DNA from: JADFNO01 sp965369945
GTDB lineage: Bacteria > Planctomycetota > Phycisphaerae > Phycisphaerales > SM1A02
Assembly (NCBI GenBank): GCA_965369945.1
Contig: CBDUST010000048.1
Span: 1-20,627, forward strand
Reading direction: 5' to 3'
DNA length: 20,627 nt
A model generated the notes under the pieces. That model searched no databases, was not told where the DNA came from, and saw only the letters and a list, made by a program, of their open reading frames with translations. Position numbers and translations under genes: made by a program. Shown one piece after another: positions 6,901-14,450 of the stretch; positions within the stretch are counted from its first letter, which is position 1; each line of letters starts with the position of its first letter.

Positions 6901-9900
6901 CGATCTTCATCGAGCTCGCCGCCAGTCCCGCCGACGTCTGCGGCAACCCATCGATCCGGCGTTTGATTGGGATTATCCCAGGCGATATCGCTTTCGACCA
7001 CGTCCTTTTGATTCTCGATCACCGCGATTCGCCGATTCAGATCGTCGTACACGAACATGGTTATCTCGGCAACATCGGGCGTGCCGGCTTCGCTGAATTC
7101 CGTTGTCGTATCGACCAGTCCGCGCGCGTTGTACGCTGTCTCGACGACGATCTCGGATCCGGTGGTGTCCCAGTCTGGGGGCGTGCTTTGATTGATGGTG
7201 GGCGCGGTGCCGCCGAACTTAAACTCGTCATCGATGTTTGTGCCAAAGTTGACGGATTGGATCACGCGATCGGCATCGTCATAGAACGTGCCCGCGTAGG
7301 TGGTGATCACCAAGTCGTCGTTTGGGCTGGTGAAGTCGGCAAGATCACCGGTGTCCGTATCAACTGCATCGTGGGTTCGCATCCGCTTCGTCATCAGATC
7401 GACCACACCGGTGTGCGCCGATGCGGTATCGTCGATATAGCGGTACTCGGTCTGCTGGAAGACAACGTCGCCGTCGACGGTTGCTAGGTGATCGGTGGAG
7501 TCATATACATCGTCGTAGTTGTCAGTCCCACCGGGATCGACGTCGCCGCCGCGATCCGTGGTGTACACGATCGCCGGTCGGCCGTGCCCATCGACGGAGG
7601 TTTTTGTTCCGGGTCCGCTGGGTGGCCACGAGCCCACTGTTCGGCCGAGTTCGTCGAACCAAGCGTGAGTTTCCAAAGCGGCATGTGTGGAAGCGACGTA
7701 CGCAGCCTCGGGATCGATCGCCAGTTGCGTGCGATAGACCAGCCCGCGCTGGCTGTAATGTGTTGTCTCAAGGCGTCTTCGTTCAGTGTCCGACGCCTCA
7801 AAGTCATGCGTATCAGGCGGAACATCCTCGAAGACGCCGCGGTGAATCACGCGGTCGAGGTTGTCAAGTGCAATAAACTCATGCGGCCATTCGGGGTTCT
7901 CGATCTTGATTTGCCGATTGCGGAAGTCGTAAGTATTCTCGGTGTCGCGCCATGTGCTCGAACCGGCGTCGTCGACATACTGGCGCACGAACGTAAGATT
8001 ACCGTCGCCCTCGCCTTGTACCGGGCTGCCCATATCGAGCGTGTGATCGAAGAACATCTCGCTGATGTCTTCGATTGTTGTCTCGTCCGGATCGTCATCA
8101 GCGGGACCTACCGGCAGGCCAATCTCAACCTTGATCGTGCGATCGAACACGTCATAGGTACTTCGCGTGAGCGTACGGACGGGATTGATTGTGTAGTCGA
8201 TGCGCCCGAGCGTATCGTAGAAGTACTTGGTGACGTATTTGCCGCCTTGGGCTGTCTCACTTACATCCGGCCAGACGGCTCGGGACGTAACTAGCCCGGA
8301 TACATCGTGGACGACGGCCATGCGAGAGAGCTCTTCGTCCGCGCCATCTTTGAGACCGTAGTTTGCAAAGACAGGTTCGTAGTCGTCGTTGCCTGGCGGG
8401 GACGTGTAGGCGGTATCGATTTCGTAGCTGCGAGAGGCGATGACATCGCCACCGGCGTTGTACCAGTTGATCGTTGCCGGACCGTTGTAGGATGAGCCGC
8501 CGGTGATTTCATGTGGCAGCTTCACCACGGCGTAATAGGTGATTCCCGGTCGTTCTTCAGTCTCGCGCATTTCGCGCAGCGTATAGGTGCTCACCAATCC
8601 GGGTGTGATCGTTTCGTTTACTCGCCCAAGCAGGTCGTACATGTACTCGGTAAGCAGGGAGCCGCCATCGCCATAGCGGTCACCCCAGCCGGATGTACTG
8701 AGCGCAACGCCGCCTGTGCCGAATGAGGAAGGAATGCTGTCCAGAACCGTATCCGCATTGCGCTGCACCGTAAGCAACTGCCCTGTCGCGGCGTCAAACG
8801 TGCGTTTGGTCAGGCTCGTATCGGCGGCGCGACTCCAGAAGTTATTACCAAGCGTGTCGAACATCTCGTAAGAAGTGTACGAGCCGTCGGGACCGTTCTC
8901 AGCCTCGATCTCCGCCTCGACGTCGGTCTGGATCCACGCGATATCATCGGCGCTCGTATCGTCCGTATGGAATCCATAGAAATACTTCGCCACTTCTATG
9001 TCGTTCGCGCCGGCGCCGCCGGGATTCTGGCCGGCCGCGACCGTTCTGAATCGCTCAGTTTGACTGACATAATGATCGCGGCTGTTGTCAGCGTCCCACG
9101 CTGTACCGCCGCCGTCCGCGTCGCCGTAGGTTGTTCGCACCGTCATCGTGCGCGTACCGGTCGTACCCTTCCTGACGTAGTTTTCCTTGACTCGATTGTC
9201 CGTGGTGTACTCGTATTCGTAGATCAACCCGTCACTGGTGTTAAACGTCGGCACGCCGCCGCCGCCGACCGTGTAGGAGTCGATCGCTGAGGGCGTGAAC
9301 TGTCGAATCAGATTGCGGTCGGTCGAGTCGTAATCATAGTGCCAGACCCATTCCCGTCCGGTGCCGCCGGACTCGGTGTCTTTGATCGCTTTGGTACCGA
9401 GGTAAGGCCGACCACCGCTTTCGGGGTACTCCATCTCGTAATAATGTGTTCGGTAGTTGTCGTAGGAAACGCCGTTCAGGCGACTCTCTACAACGACGAT
9501 CGTCTCCGCGCTGGCCGGGGTCGAGTTGCGATCGGTGTAGGTGTAGCCGAACTTTGTCCCCTGAGTCGAACCGCCGCATCCACAAGCTGATTGGATGTAT
9601 TGAGCTAGAACACGGCCGTACTCGTCCGCCGCCGGACTAGTCTCGACCCACTCTTCGTATTCCTCAACGACTGTGGATGCGAGATCAACCACGTCCAGCG
9701 AAGCGCCTGTATAGATCGCGGCACCATCTGCCAGCGTAAGGAGATCCTGGGCGAACTTGATAATCGAAATCGGATCGTCTGGATTATCCTCCATGTATTG
9801 CTGGTGGCCGAACTCGATTTGCTCAGCGTCGAAGATCATCTTGATCTGATGTGGGTTGCCCTTTTCGATGAAGCCATCGTTATCATCATCCATTGACTCG

Positions 9901-10850
9901 TTGGACGCCCATAGGTTGTGATAGCGGTTCTGCGTAACGCTTACCTTCCACTGGTCTACGCCTGCCGCAGCGCCGGGGGCGGGGTCAATCCGCTGCAACT
10001 TGACTGTCTGAACCAAGTCGCCATCGGTGCCGAGGCCTGAGAACAGAGTCGTGTCATCGTCGTCCATGTAGCGGTAGAGAACAAGCTGCGTTAGCACTTG
10101 TGTTTCGCTCACGCCAACAAAGCGATAGACCGCCACACTTTCCACTTTCCCTCCGTTGTCGCCACTGCCCATGATGTATCGGAAGCGAACCTTGGCATCC
10201 GGTGGATCATTATCGCCGGGCTCACCGTTGAGGTAGATCGCAGCCAGGCGAACATCGTCCTCCGGATCGAAGCCAACCTTCTTGTAGTCATAGAAGTGCT
10301 TGTTGCCGTGATTGTCGAATCGGCGACGGATCAATCCGACGTGCTCGTCGACCGTTTCTACCCAACCACCACCGGATTCACCCGGTTCGTTGGCGCGCCA
10401 ATACTCGGTTGTCCATCGTCCCGGCTCTTGAAGTTGATAGACCGCATACGTCGAATCCACATCGGTTTTGTGAAACTCCTGTGACGTCGGGCCGGGCACC
10501 GTCCACGACGAACCTTCCGGACTTATGTCTACTGTGATCGCACCGCGAGCGCCGAACTTCATTATTGCATCGGTGCCAACGATTTCGAGATTGTTAAACG
10601 CCGAGAAGGTCGTGCTGGCTCCGCCTACACAGGGGGCGGTGTAGTCGGGGTTGCTTGTGAGCTGCTGATTCAGGTCAAAGTCCATGCCGTCGTCGTGGAC
10701 TGAAACGTCATCGCCGCAATGCTCCCACTTGTCGCCGTTGGATAGATCAGCACCATTCCCATCGGTCGGATTGGCGCCGTTCTCATCGGCCCCGCACGAT
10801 TCCTCGTCGCCGGAACCCTCGTCTTCGGTTTCGTCGTCTTCATCCTCATC
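3969..10850 (-). CDS. giant RHS/YD-repeat protein with dockerin-like insert and C-terminal nuclease-like toxin; 5' end unresolved
   Basis: This is an RHS-type protein of about 2,290 residues if read from 10850. RHS repeats form a hollow shell that encloses and delivers a C-terminal toxin. Visible YD repeats include Y-D-L-L-G-R-V, Y-D-T-L-G-R-I, F-D-E-L-G-R-T, Y-D-G-I-G-N-V, Y-D-Q-F-G-R-T and Y-D-K-A-G-N-L. The conserved core end is R-N-R-W-Y-D-P-A-H-G-R-W-I-E-R-D-P (about 4720-4770) followed by N-L-Y-E-Y-V and D-P-F-G. The remaining 224 residues are the variable tip. The N-terminal part is strongly acidic (10700-10870), and no signal peptide is visible. The frame stays open to an ATG at 11051, but that part is antisense to the gspH-like gene and unlikely to be used; the first Met clear of the acidic run is at 10685, without a visible ribosome binding site. 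The gene may therefore be 5'-truncated at the junction with the T2SS operon. Secretion route is not shown by the sequence. Confidence 0.88.
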   Translation of the reverse strand, partial: DEDEDDETEDEGSGDEESCGADENGANPTDGNGADLSNGDKWEHCGDDVSVHDDGMDFDLNQQLTSNPDYTAPCVGGASTTFSAFNNLEIVGTDAIMKFGARGAITVDISPEGSSWTVPGPTSQEFHKTDVDSTYAVYQLQEPGRWTTEYWRANEPGESGGGWVETVDEHVGLIRRRFDNHGNKHFYDYKKVGFDPEDDVRLAAIYLNGEPGDNDPPDAKVRFRYIMGSGDNGGKVESVAVYRFVGVSETQVLTQLVLYRYMDDDDTTLFSGLGTDGDLVQTVKLQRIDPAPGAAAGVDQWKVSVTQNRYHNLWASNESMDDDNDGFIEKGNPHQIKMIFDAEQIEFGHQQYMEDNPDDPISIIKFAQDLLTLADGAAIYTGASLDVVDLASTVVEEYEEWVETSPAADEYGRVLAQYIQSACGCGGSTQGTKFGYTYTDRNSTPASAETIVVVESRLNGVSYDNYRTHYYEMEYPESGGRPYLGTKAIKDTESGGTGREWVWHYDYDSTDRNLIRQFTPSAIDSYTVGGGGVPTFNTSDGLIYEYEYTTDNRVKENYVRKGTTGTRTMTVRTTYGDADGGGTAWDADNSRDHYVSQTERFRTVAAGQNPGGAGANDIEVAKYFYGFHTDDTSADDIAWIQTDVEAEIEAENGPDGSYTSYEMFDTLGNNFWSRAADTSLTKRTFDAATGQLLTVQRNADTVLDSIPSSFGTGGVALSTSGWGDRYGDGGSLLTEYMYDLLGRVNETITPGLVSTYTLREMRETEERPGITYYAVVKLPHEITGGSSYNGPATINWYNAGGDVIASRSYEIDTAYTSPPGNDDYEPVFANYGLKDGADEELSRMAVVHDVSGLVTSRAVWPDVSETAQGGKYVTKYFYDTLGRIDYTINPVRTLTRSTYDVFDRTIKVEIGLPVGPADDDPDETTIEDISEMFFDHTLDMGSPVQGEGDGNLTFVRQYVDDAGSSTWRDTENTYDFRNRQIKIENPEWPHEFIALDNLDRVIHRGVFEDVPPDTHDFEASDTERRRLETTHYSQRGLVYRTQLAIDPEAAYVASTHAALETHAWFDELGRTVGSWPPSGPGTKTSVDGHGRPAIVYTTDRGGDVDPGGTDNYDDVYDSTDHLATVDGDVVFQQTEYRYIDDTASAHTGVVDLMTKRMRTHDAVDTDTGDLADFTSPNDDLVITTYAGTFYDDADRVIQSVNFGTNIDDEFKFGGTAPTINQSTPPDWDTTGSEIVVETAYNARGLVDTTTEFSEAGTPDVAEITMFVYDDLNRRIAVIENQKDVVESDIAWDNPNQTPDRWVAADVGGTGGELDEDRVTSYVYDGIGNVIIQTAHQPKLSANGDQDQVTRYIFGVTTGINPENSELNSEDLLVQIIYPDTEGGEDDDDRSMFFAYNRQIEPIFKKDQAETEHTYTRDKLGRVTKDHATALGANIDGAVRAITTTYNKWGLVEFVESEDSGGDEVNGVAFRYNDLWQLTDLYQDMTDVAEFNTSGVPLNDTKRVQYLYDTNKMADGNFSRVDRVTYPDGEAISHGYGAVDSSDEDISRLKTINDYAPFPTTNKHVRYDYIGLSMFAQADFEKIDVQLDFTASHGGKRQTQGNSDNDGIYPGYDQFGRTVSQMWVDGNFTEHATPSTDYGNIPPIVELTYTYDKQSNRLTAYDNRPGTSQKLSHEYGYDGFDRLVLAERGDWDGSTFTQQEDSQQWALDMLGNWDSIDTDLDGNNVYTDDDEQEDRDHDDITDANELDTRTLVGQGIGGSDIDLDLTYDKAGNLRTDTRTTVVSTVTWTYTHDAWNRLVLVKAGANDRAIYKYNGLNWLIIKQSDTDSDGTLDQQRMRYYSSGWQMCEERIDDDATFPTDPDDADIDRHVQYVAGIRYVDDCILHREDNDVNGTYDDMWYHLTDVQFSTVAIVDDSAADLIERITYDAYGEARHHYMADWDGSGGVTQTEINQIDTVAGGANHAIGQANYNPDMDIDRNGDVQTADYTIANTEGTHAALAKGLITQSSVDSQIGYDSYVFNAETRQYLARNRWYDPAHGRWIERDPMGYVDGMNLYEYVGGQPTMAYDPFGREKHHWIPKTLWKGVTFVNRGVWTVFNTTVKAPWHFGYKQGHPSYSRGAAKILRSFMTRLGITDVSLLNKPQAQELLRLMMETKDTGMSKFLTRVGVRAEGRVIVNAGHLVTRAAGSFLYAANAGLVVYVGNRAAGAAIETISKYGACCACKADEDGARKSKYVAYGTRTSFWTTEYSGIGTVDCAKVFNAQGGGKDGIYVGFKKPHFLGGGHDDHKWRYCGDI
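3972..4643 (-). other. variable C-terminal toxin region of the RHS protein (HNH/AHH-like nuclease candidate)
   Basis: The 224 residues after the core-terminal D-P-F-G begin R-E-K-H-H-W-I-P-K-T-L-W, followed about 30 residues on by W-H-F-G-Y-K-Q-G-H-P-S-Y-S-R-G. The pattern of paired His plus a later H...H-x2-Y followed by helices resembles the AHH/GHH group of HNH-endonuclease VII-fold toxins; candidate catalytic or metal residues are the paired His at tip positions 4-5 and the His at 35 and 42. The last 115 residues add a hydrophobic, Ala/Gly-rich stretch (tip positions 110-140), a C-C-A-C cluster, two further Cys and an H-D-D-H motif near the end. The tail is not recognised; it could be a second domain or a metal-binding extension. 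Nuclease activity is an inference from the motif. Confidence 0.6.
4875..5048 (-). other. dockerin/EF-hand-like calcium motif pair inside the RHS core
   Basis: Two loops fit a dockerin type I calcium pattern: D-W-D-G-S-G-G-V-T-Q-T-E and D-I-D-R-N-G-D-V-Q-T-A-D, separated by about 20 residues. They interrupt the RHS core just before its conserved end. A further Asp-rich insert (D-T-D-L-D-G-N-N-V then D-R-D-H-D-D-I-T-D-A-N-E-L) lies upstream, near 5620-5710. Dockerin-like insertions are common in planctomycete extracellular proteins, so calcium binding and an extracellular location are plausible. Confidence 0.65.
5151..6107 (-). repeat. direct repeat copy 2 of RHS core segment, inside the large RHS gene
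   Basis: This is the partner of the segment at 1251-2204, in the same orientation. Bases 5669-6011 are identical to 1766-2108, while the flanks differ often. Both offsets (3900 and 3903) are multiples of three, so the two copies are in the same reading register. Confidence 0.92.
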
Positions 10851-11276
10851 GGGGGCTTCACACTCATCGAGCTGCTGGCCGTGATCGTCATCATCACACT
10901 TACCACTGGTATTGTAACCGTCGGCCTCGCTTCGGCGAACAACAGCGTGCAGCTCCAGACCGCCGTCTCTCAATGGCGCGATCTGGACGCCCGCGCTCGA
11001 ACGCTCAGCCGAGCACTCGGTCCCGTGATCATGAACTACGAAGCCCAACACACGCTTGTGCAGTTGTCGCTCCTTGACTCAGATGAACGGCTGGCTGAGA
11101 TCACCTTACCGAGCAACGTAAGTACCCGCATGGCAACCGACCGGCCAACTGACACCATCGTCTTTGACCGCCTCGGCCGAAGTCCGGACTACGATGTCAC
11201 GGTAACCCTGGAGAATCGACTCGTCGCCTGGCACGTATGCGGCCTCACCGGATACATCACGGAGCCCAGACGATGA
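10851..11276 (+). CDS. gspH: GspH-like type II secretion pseudopilin, start codon missing
   Basis: The product begins at the prepilin peptidase site G/F-T-L-I-E-L-L-A-V-I-V-I-I-T-L (10854 onward), then continues T-G-I-V-T-V-G-L-A-S-A and an amphipathic helix typical of minor pseudopilins; total about 141 residues to TGA at 11274-11276. GspH is a minor pseudopilin that works at the tip or shaft of the periplasmic T2SS pseudopilus. The frame is open from 10746, but there is no ATG, GTG, TTG or CTG between the in-frame TAG at 10743 and the motif. The residues there (hydrophobic, antisense to an acidic RHS stretch) do not look like a prepilin leader. The GTG at 10881 would delete the processing site. 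The gene is therefore probably 5'-truncated or carries a frameshift or assembly join near 10850. Its stop overlaps the gspI start by ATGA. GspG is possible but the position before I and J favours H. Confidence 0.75.
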   Translation, partial: GGFTLIELLAVIVIITLTTGIVTVGLASANNSVQLQTAVSQWRDLDARARTLSRALGPVIMNYEAQHTLVQLSLLDSDERLAEITLPSNVSTRMATDRPTDTIVFDRLGRSPDYDVTVTLENRLVAWHVCGLTGYITEPRR

Positions 11277-11659
11277 TGCGCCATCGTGGATTGACTCTAC
11301 TTGAAGTGCTGGCGTCGACGGTATTGCTGACCATGCTCGCCTGGGCATGTGTGCCGCTTCTTCGAAAGGCGATGAACGACCTGCGCCAGCCGGATGAACA
11401 GTTTGCGCTGGTTGAACTGACACAGCTGGCTGAGAGGTTCCTTGTGGATCCGGCCGCGTTCGGCGTTGAATCACCGCCGTCGGAACGAGACGAACTTCAC
11501 CTGTCCTGGCCTGAACAATCCGATCGGTCGCCGGTCATAGTGCGACGATTAAGCGCCCAAGCCGGACCACACGATCACGCATGGTTGAGTTTCACAGGCG
11601 AAGGCCAACGCATCTTCCGTTGGATCGCCATCAAGGAAGAGCGGGAGTCCGAGTCATGA
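11273..11659 (+). CDS. gspI: GspI-like type II secretion minor pseudopilin
   Basis: The chosen start is the ATG at 11273, which overlaps the upstream stop (ATGATG), giving about 128 residues; the next codon at 11276 is also ATG. The N-terminus M-M-R-H-R-G/L-T-L-L-E-V-L-A-S-T-V-L-L has a basic leader, the Gly before the cleavage point, Glu at +5 and a hydrophobic helix, as class III prepilins do. GspI is a minor pseudopilin that forms the pseudopilus tip with GspJ and GspK. The rest is short and poorly conserved, with a C-terminal strand region ending in an acidic E-E-R-E-S-E-S. Identity as I rather than H is taken from the L-T-L-L-E-V-L-A motif and gene order. The stop overlaps the next start by 4 nt. 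A longer in-frame ATG at 11237 would put 12 extra residues before the leader and is not favoured. Confidence 0.82.
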   Translation: MMRHRGLTLLEVLASTVLLTMLAWACVPLLRKAMNDLRQPDEQFALVELTQLAERFLVDPAAFGVESPPSERDELHLSWPEQSDRSPVIVRRLSAQAGPHDHAWLSFTGEGQRIFRWIAIKEERESES

Positions 11660-12156
11660 GGCGCGGATTGACCATTATTGAGGTCCTTGTGTCCCTGGGT
11701 TTGCTCAGCGCGCTGATGCTCACAGTGACCTCGTGGATTCAGACCACGGTTCGCGCAAGCACGCTCGCTGAGCCAATGCGCTGGAGCGTCGCCGCCGAGG
11801 CCGTGCTTCAGTTGATCCACGATGATCTGATGACCGGAGACTTCGAGGCCGAGCAACAAAGGCGCAGTAATCGGGAACCTGGCGTGATGGTCGAGAACGG
11901 CTCGCTTCGTATTCGCACCCGAACGGTTCAAGGCGGCGATGAGATTGGACAGACGATACATCGCTACGAACTTGACACCTTCACGGATGAGCTTGGCGCG
12001 ACGAACGAGCCGAAGCGCGGGCGACACACAACTCGACTCCTACTGGATGATGTGGAGAGATTCAACTGCCGGATCGACGATGAGCCCGCGTTGCTGACCG
12101 TCAGCATCACATCCGGTTCAGGCCAATCAATCCAGCGGAGTTACCTGCTGCCGTGA
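11656..12156 (+). CDS. gspJ: GspJ-like type II secretion minor pseudopilin
   Basis: Starting at the ATG at 11656, the protein has about 166 residues. M-R-R-G/L-T-I-I-E-V-L-V-S-L-G-L-L-S-A-L is a prepilin leader, cleavage site and helix. GspJ usually has about 190-200 residues, so this is slightly short. The body has paired strands such as L-R-I-R-T-R-T-V and a C-terminal V-S-I-T-S-G-S-G-Q-S-I-Q-R-S-Y-L-L-P strand, in keeping with the GspJ fold. It should join GspI and GspK at the pseudopilus tip. It overlaps its neighbours by ATGA upstream and GTGA downstream, so translation is likely coupled. Confidence 0.82.
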   Translation: MRRGLTIIEVLVSLGLLSALMLTVTSWIQTTVRASTLAEPMRWSVAAEAVLQLIHDDLMTGDFEAEQQRRSNREPGVMVENGSLRIRTRTVQGGDEIGQTIHRYELDTFTDELGATNEPKRGRHTTRLLLDDVERFNCRIDDEPALLTVSITSGSGQSIQRSYLLP

Positions 12157-13085
12157 CCAACACCAACCGTCCAATCAGACGTGGCGCGGCACTGCTTATC
12201 GTTCTGGCGGCACTGATCCTTACCGTCACGGCGAGCGCGAGCCTGGCCGGCCTCGCGTCCACTTTGAAGATGCAGCGCACACTCGATCACGCCGCAATAG
12301 GTGCCGACGATCTTCTGCGCGCAACCGAAGCGCCCATCATCGCCTGGCTGGAATCCGAATCCGCTCAGGTCGTCCTTCCCCCGGAAGTTGAAGCGCCACG
12401 TATCGACGTTCTGCACGATACATGGTCCGATGGCAAACTCCAATACGAACTGACCGTCACCGCCTGGGATCAATACGGCATGGTGCCGATCAACCTCGCA
12501 CGCTCCGGGTCGCCCCTGCGGCAGGCGCTGCCGACCGTCATTCGCCGGGCCTTCGATCGAGTCCAAACCAAGCCCAACGAACCGCCCGGTCTCGATCTGT
12601 TCCGTGACACTTTCGGCGCAACTGACAATGAGATGAGAATCTTCCCCCGCGCCGACTCGACGGAGCCGATCGTCTTTGCCGATGCTTTGAACTCAACAAG
12701 TCGCGAAGACATAGATCCGCGACAACCTCCCGCACAGGATCAGCCAACTCCCCTGGCCATCGGCGCACTCGTTTCTACTCATTCCGGGGGTCGCATCAAC
12801 ATCAACACCGCGCCCCCGGAACTCTTGGAGCAGGCATTCCGAGGGGCGGGGCGCGGGGGATTCGATTCCGTTCTCGCCGCTCGCGCTGAAGGCCGATCCG
12901 TTTCGCTCGGCGATCTTCCTACATCATCATCAAGTTCTACCGCGCCTCAAATCGTCGGCTCAAGCTCCGCGTGGTCCTGCCGTATCGACATACGTGTCGG
13001 CCCGCTAAGACGCTCGTGGTGGGCGGTCTATGTCAAGTCCCGTTCAAACTGGGAGTGTGTGCAACGCCTTGCCATCGCCGAATGA
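12153..13085 (+). CDS. gspK: GspK-like type II secretion minor pseudopilin
   Basis: This 310-residue protein starts with GTG at 12153, overlapping the gspJ stop. It opens with a basic leader R-P-I-R-R-G-A-A-L-L-I-V-L-A-A-L-I-L-T-V and lacks Glu at +5, which is the known GspK peculiarity linked to its place at the pseudopilus tip. The large central domain contains Y-G-M-V-P-I-N-L-A near residue 110 and G-G-R-I-N-I-N-T-A-P-P-E-L-L (about 213-226), the INTA motif recognised in GspK helix-hairpin regions. Length is close to the family norm. A low-complexity Ser run (P-T-S-S-S-S-S-T) lies near residue 258. It should bind GspI and GspJ and cap the pseudopilus. Confidence 0.87.
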   Translation: MTNTNRPIRRGAALLIVLAALILTVTASASLAGLASTLKMQRTLDHAAIGADDLLRATEAPIIAWLESESAQVVLPPEVEAPRIDVLHDTWSDGKLQYELTVTAWDQYGMVPINLARSGSPLRQALPTVIRRAFDRVQTKPNEPPGLDLFRDTFGATDNEMRIFPRADSTEPIVFADALNSTSREDIDPRQPPAQDQPTPLAIGALVSTHSGGRININTAPPELLEQAFRGAGRGGFDSVLAARAEGRSVSLGDLPTSSSSSTAPQIVGSSSAWSCRIDIRVGPLRRSWWAVYVKSRSNWECVQRLAIAE

Positions 13086-13554
13086 TCCAATCCGAAGATT
13101 GACTCGATCCCTGCGCCTCACATGGTTCTTTGGTTGCACCATCGTCGCGCTATGCGCACTGTGGGCTTGGCAACCGCACGAGCCAAACGAGCGCAGTGAG
13201 ATTCCGCTCGACCTTCACCCCGCTACGCTCCCGCTGATTGACGATGAACAGCAACGGATCGATCAAATCGCCTTCATCGCTCGCCTTTGGAATCCACCCC
13301 CGGAAGCTCGCGATGCACGTATGGCTGCGCAAACGATCCCGACACCCAAGCCGCTGCGCTTTCAACTCATCGGCATCACTGATGACGGCCGGCAGCTGCG
13401 CGCCGCGCTCTACGATCCCGACACTGATCGTTTACTCATTGTCGGGACCGGTGATCACCTCAAAAGGCACACAGTCACTATTACGCCCGACGCGGTCGAA
13501 CTCGCCGATGGGCAAGTCACCCATCGACTGGCCTTGCGAAAGGATGGATCGTGA
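13030..13554 (+). CDS. gspC: GspC/PilP-like inner-membrane T2SS protein
   Basis: This protein has about 174 residues. It has a short basic N-terminus (R-R-L-T-R-S-L-R-L), one membrane segment (about 31-47: W-F-F-G-C-T-I-V-A-L-C-A-L-W-A-W), a linker, and a small beta domain: L-R-F-Q-L-I-G-I-T-D-D-G-R-Q-L-R-A-A-L-Y, then L-L-I-V-G-T-G-D-H-L, V-T-I-T-P-D-A-V-E-L-A-D-G. This matches the homology-region/PilP fold, in which GspC links the inner-membrane platform to the secretin. The start at 13030 overlaps gspK by 56 nt; GTG at 13057 or TTG at 13069 in the same frame would shorten the overlap and keep the membrane segment. In proteobacteria gspC heads the operon; here it sits between K and L. GspN is a less likely alternative. 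Confidence 0.62.
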   Translation: MSSPVQTGSVCNALPSPNDPIRRLTRSLRLTWFFGCTIVALCALWAWQPHEPNERSEIPLDLHPATLPLIDDEQQRIDQIAFIARLWNPPPEARDARMAAQTIPTPKPLRFQLIGITDDGRQLRAALYDPDTDRLLIVGTGDHLKRHTVTITPDAVELADGQVTHRLALRKDGS

Positions 13555-14450
13555 TCGCTTCGAATTCTCATGATGCGATGCACCTGCGCTGGCCCGCCGA
13601 TCGTTTCTACTGGGCGATACTCGATACGGCATCCATGCCTGCAACCGTACGCTCCCGCCAAGCGCGTCTGGGCTACCTGTTTGAGAGTGTCCTGCCCGGC
13701 GTGGCAATTGAGCAAGTCCAGGCCGTCTACCAACCCCTGCCTGGCGACGCCAAGCGCATCCTCGCCTGCGGTTTATCGAAAAAAGTGCTTGAAGACGAAG
13801 TCGATCAATCTGCCGTGACGCTCACACCGGATGCGGGACCGGGTTTCCTTGAAGAACCCATAGATCTGGCACAGCTCAATCTGCTGACTGGTTCATTCCT
13901 ACCACAGGTCATCCGACGCCTTCGTCGCCGCTGGTTGCTACACGTTTGTCTGATCTTCACGTTATGCGGTAGCTTGCTCATCATCGGTTTGGAACGCCGC
14001 ACCAACCTTCATCGTCACACAATCAGCGATCTAACGGCGGTCCGCGACACGGTCATCAAACAAGTATTGGGGCCGACTACTACCCTTCCGGGGGCAGGGG
14101 CGCTTCCGGGGGCGGGAGAGTTGCGGCTCATCGCACAGCGGCGACGTCTTGAACAGACGCGGAGTGACGATCTGCCCATCAGTGAGGTCGGCAACGCCTC
14201 GGCGATCCTCGCTCGACTGCTTGCACTGTGGCCGCAAGATCTTCATACGCAGACCCAGTCAATCTCTATCACCTCAAGTTCGATCACGGTTCGTTTGTCG
14301 CTTCCGACGATGGTCGATGCCCAGACACTGGCAAATGCGTTCACGTCGATGAACGGATGGCGTCTGCAACAGCCACAGTCCGAAGCGCGGCGCGACCGTG
14401 TCGATGTGACGCTGCGCTTCGAGCCGATTGAGGAGCTTCCGAACCGATGA
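13551..14450 (+). CDS. gspL: GspL-like T2SS inner-membrane platform protein (short cytoplasmic part)
   Basis: This 299-residue protein starts with GTG at 13551, overlapping the previous stop. The cytoplasmic part (1-125) ends in L-N-L-L-T-G-S-F-L-P, the N-L-x-x-G-x-F/Y motif that marks the end of the GspL cytoplasmic domain, followed by a basic R-R-L-R-R-R and one membrane helix (129-147). The periplasmic part has a helical stretch and ends in paired strands (S-I-S-I-T-S-S-S-I-T-V-R-L-S-L-P, then V-D-V-T-L-R-F-E-P-I), consistent with the ferredoxin-like domain. GspL recruits the GspE ATPase to the platform. The cytoplasmic part is about half the usual size of roughly 240 residues, so one of the actin-like subdomains is probably missing. 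A short P-G-A-G-A-L-P-G-A-G-E repeat occurs at about 182-193. Confidence 0.72.
   Translation: MIASNSHDAMHLRWPADRFYWAILDTASMPATVRSRQARLGYLFESVLPGVAIEQVQAVYQPLPGDAKRILACGLSKKVLEDEVDQSAVTLTPDAGPGFLEEPIDLAQLNLLTGSFLPQVIRRLRRRWLLHVCLIFTLCGSLLIIGLERRTNLHRHTISDLTAVRDTVIKQVLGPTTTLPGAGALPGAGELRLIAQRRRLEQTRSDDLPISEVGNASAILARLLALWPQDLHTQTQSISITSSSITVRLSLPTMVDAQTLANAFTSMNGWRLQQPQSEARRDRVDVTLRFEPIEELPNR

Noticed and set aside
10684..10884. Plus-strand Ser-rich frame before the pseudopilin
   Set aside because: It is the complement of the acidic RHS stretch, ends in a stop inside the pseudopilin motif in another frame, and provides no leader for it.
10851..11051. RHS start at the ATG at 11051
   Set aside because: It would place about 200 nt of RHS coding antisense to a clear pseudopilin N-terminus, and the extra residues look like neither a signal peptide nor RHS sequence.
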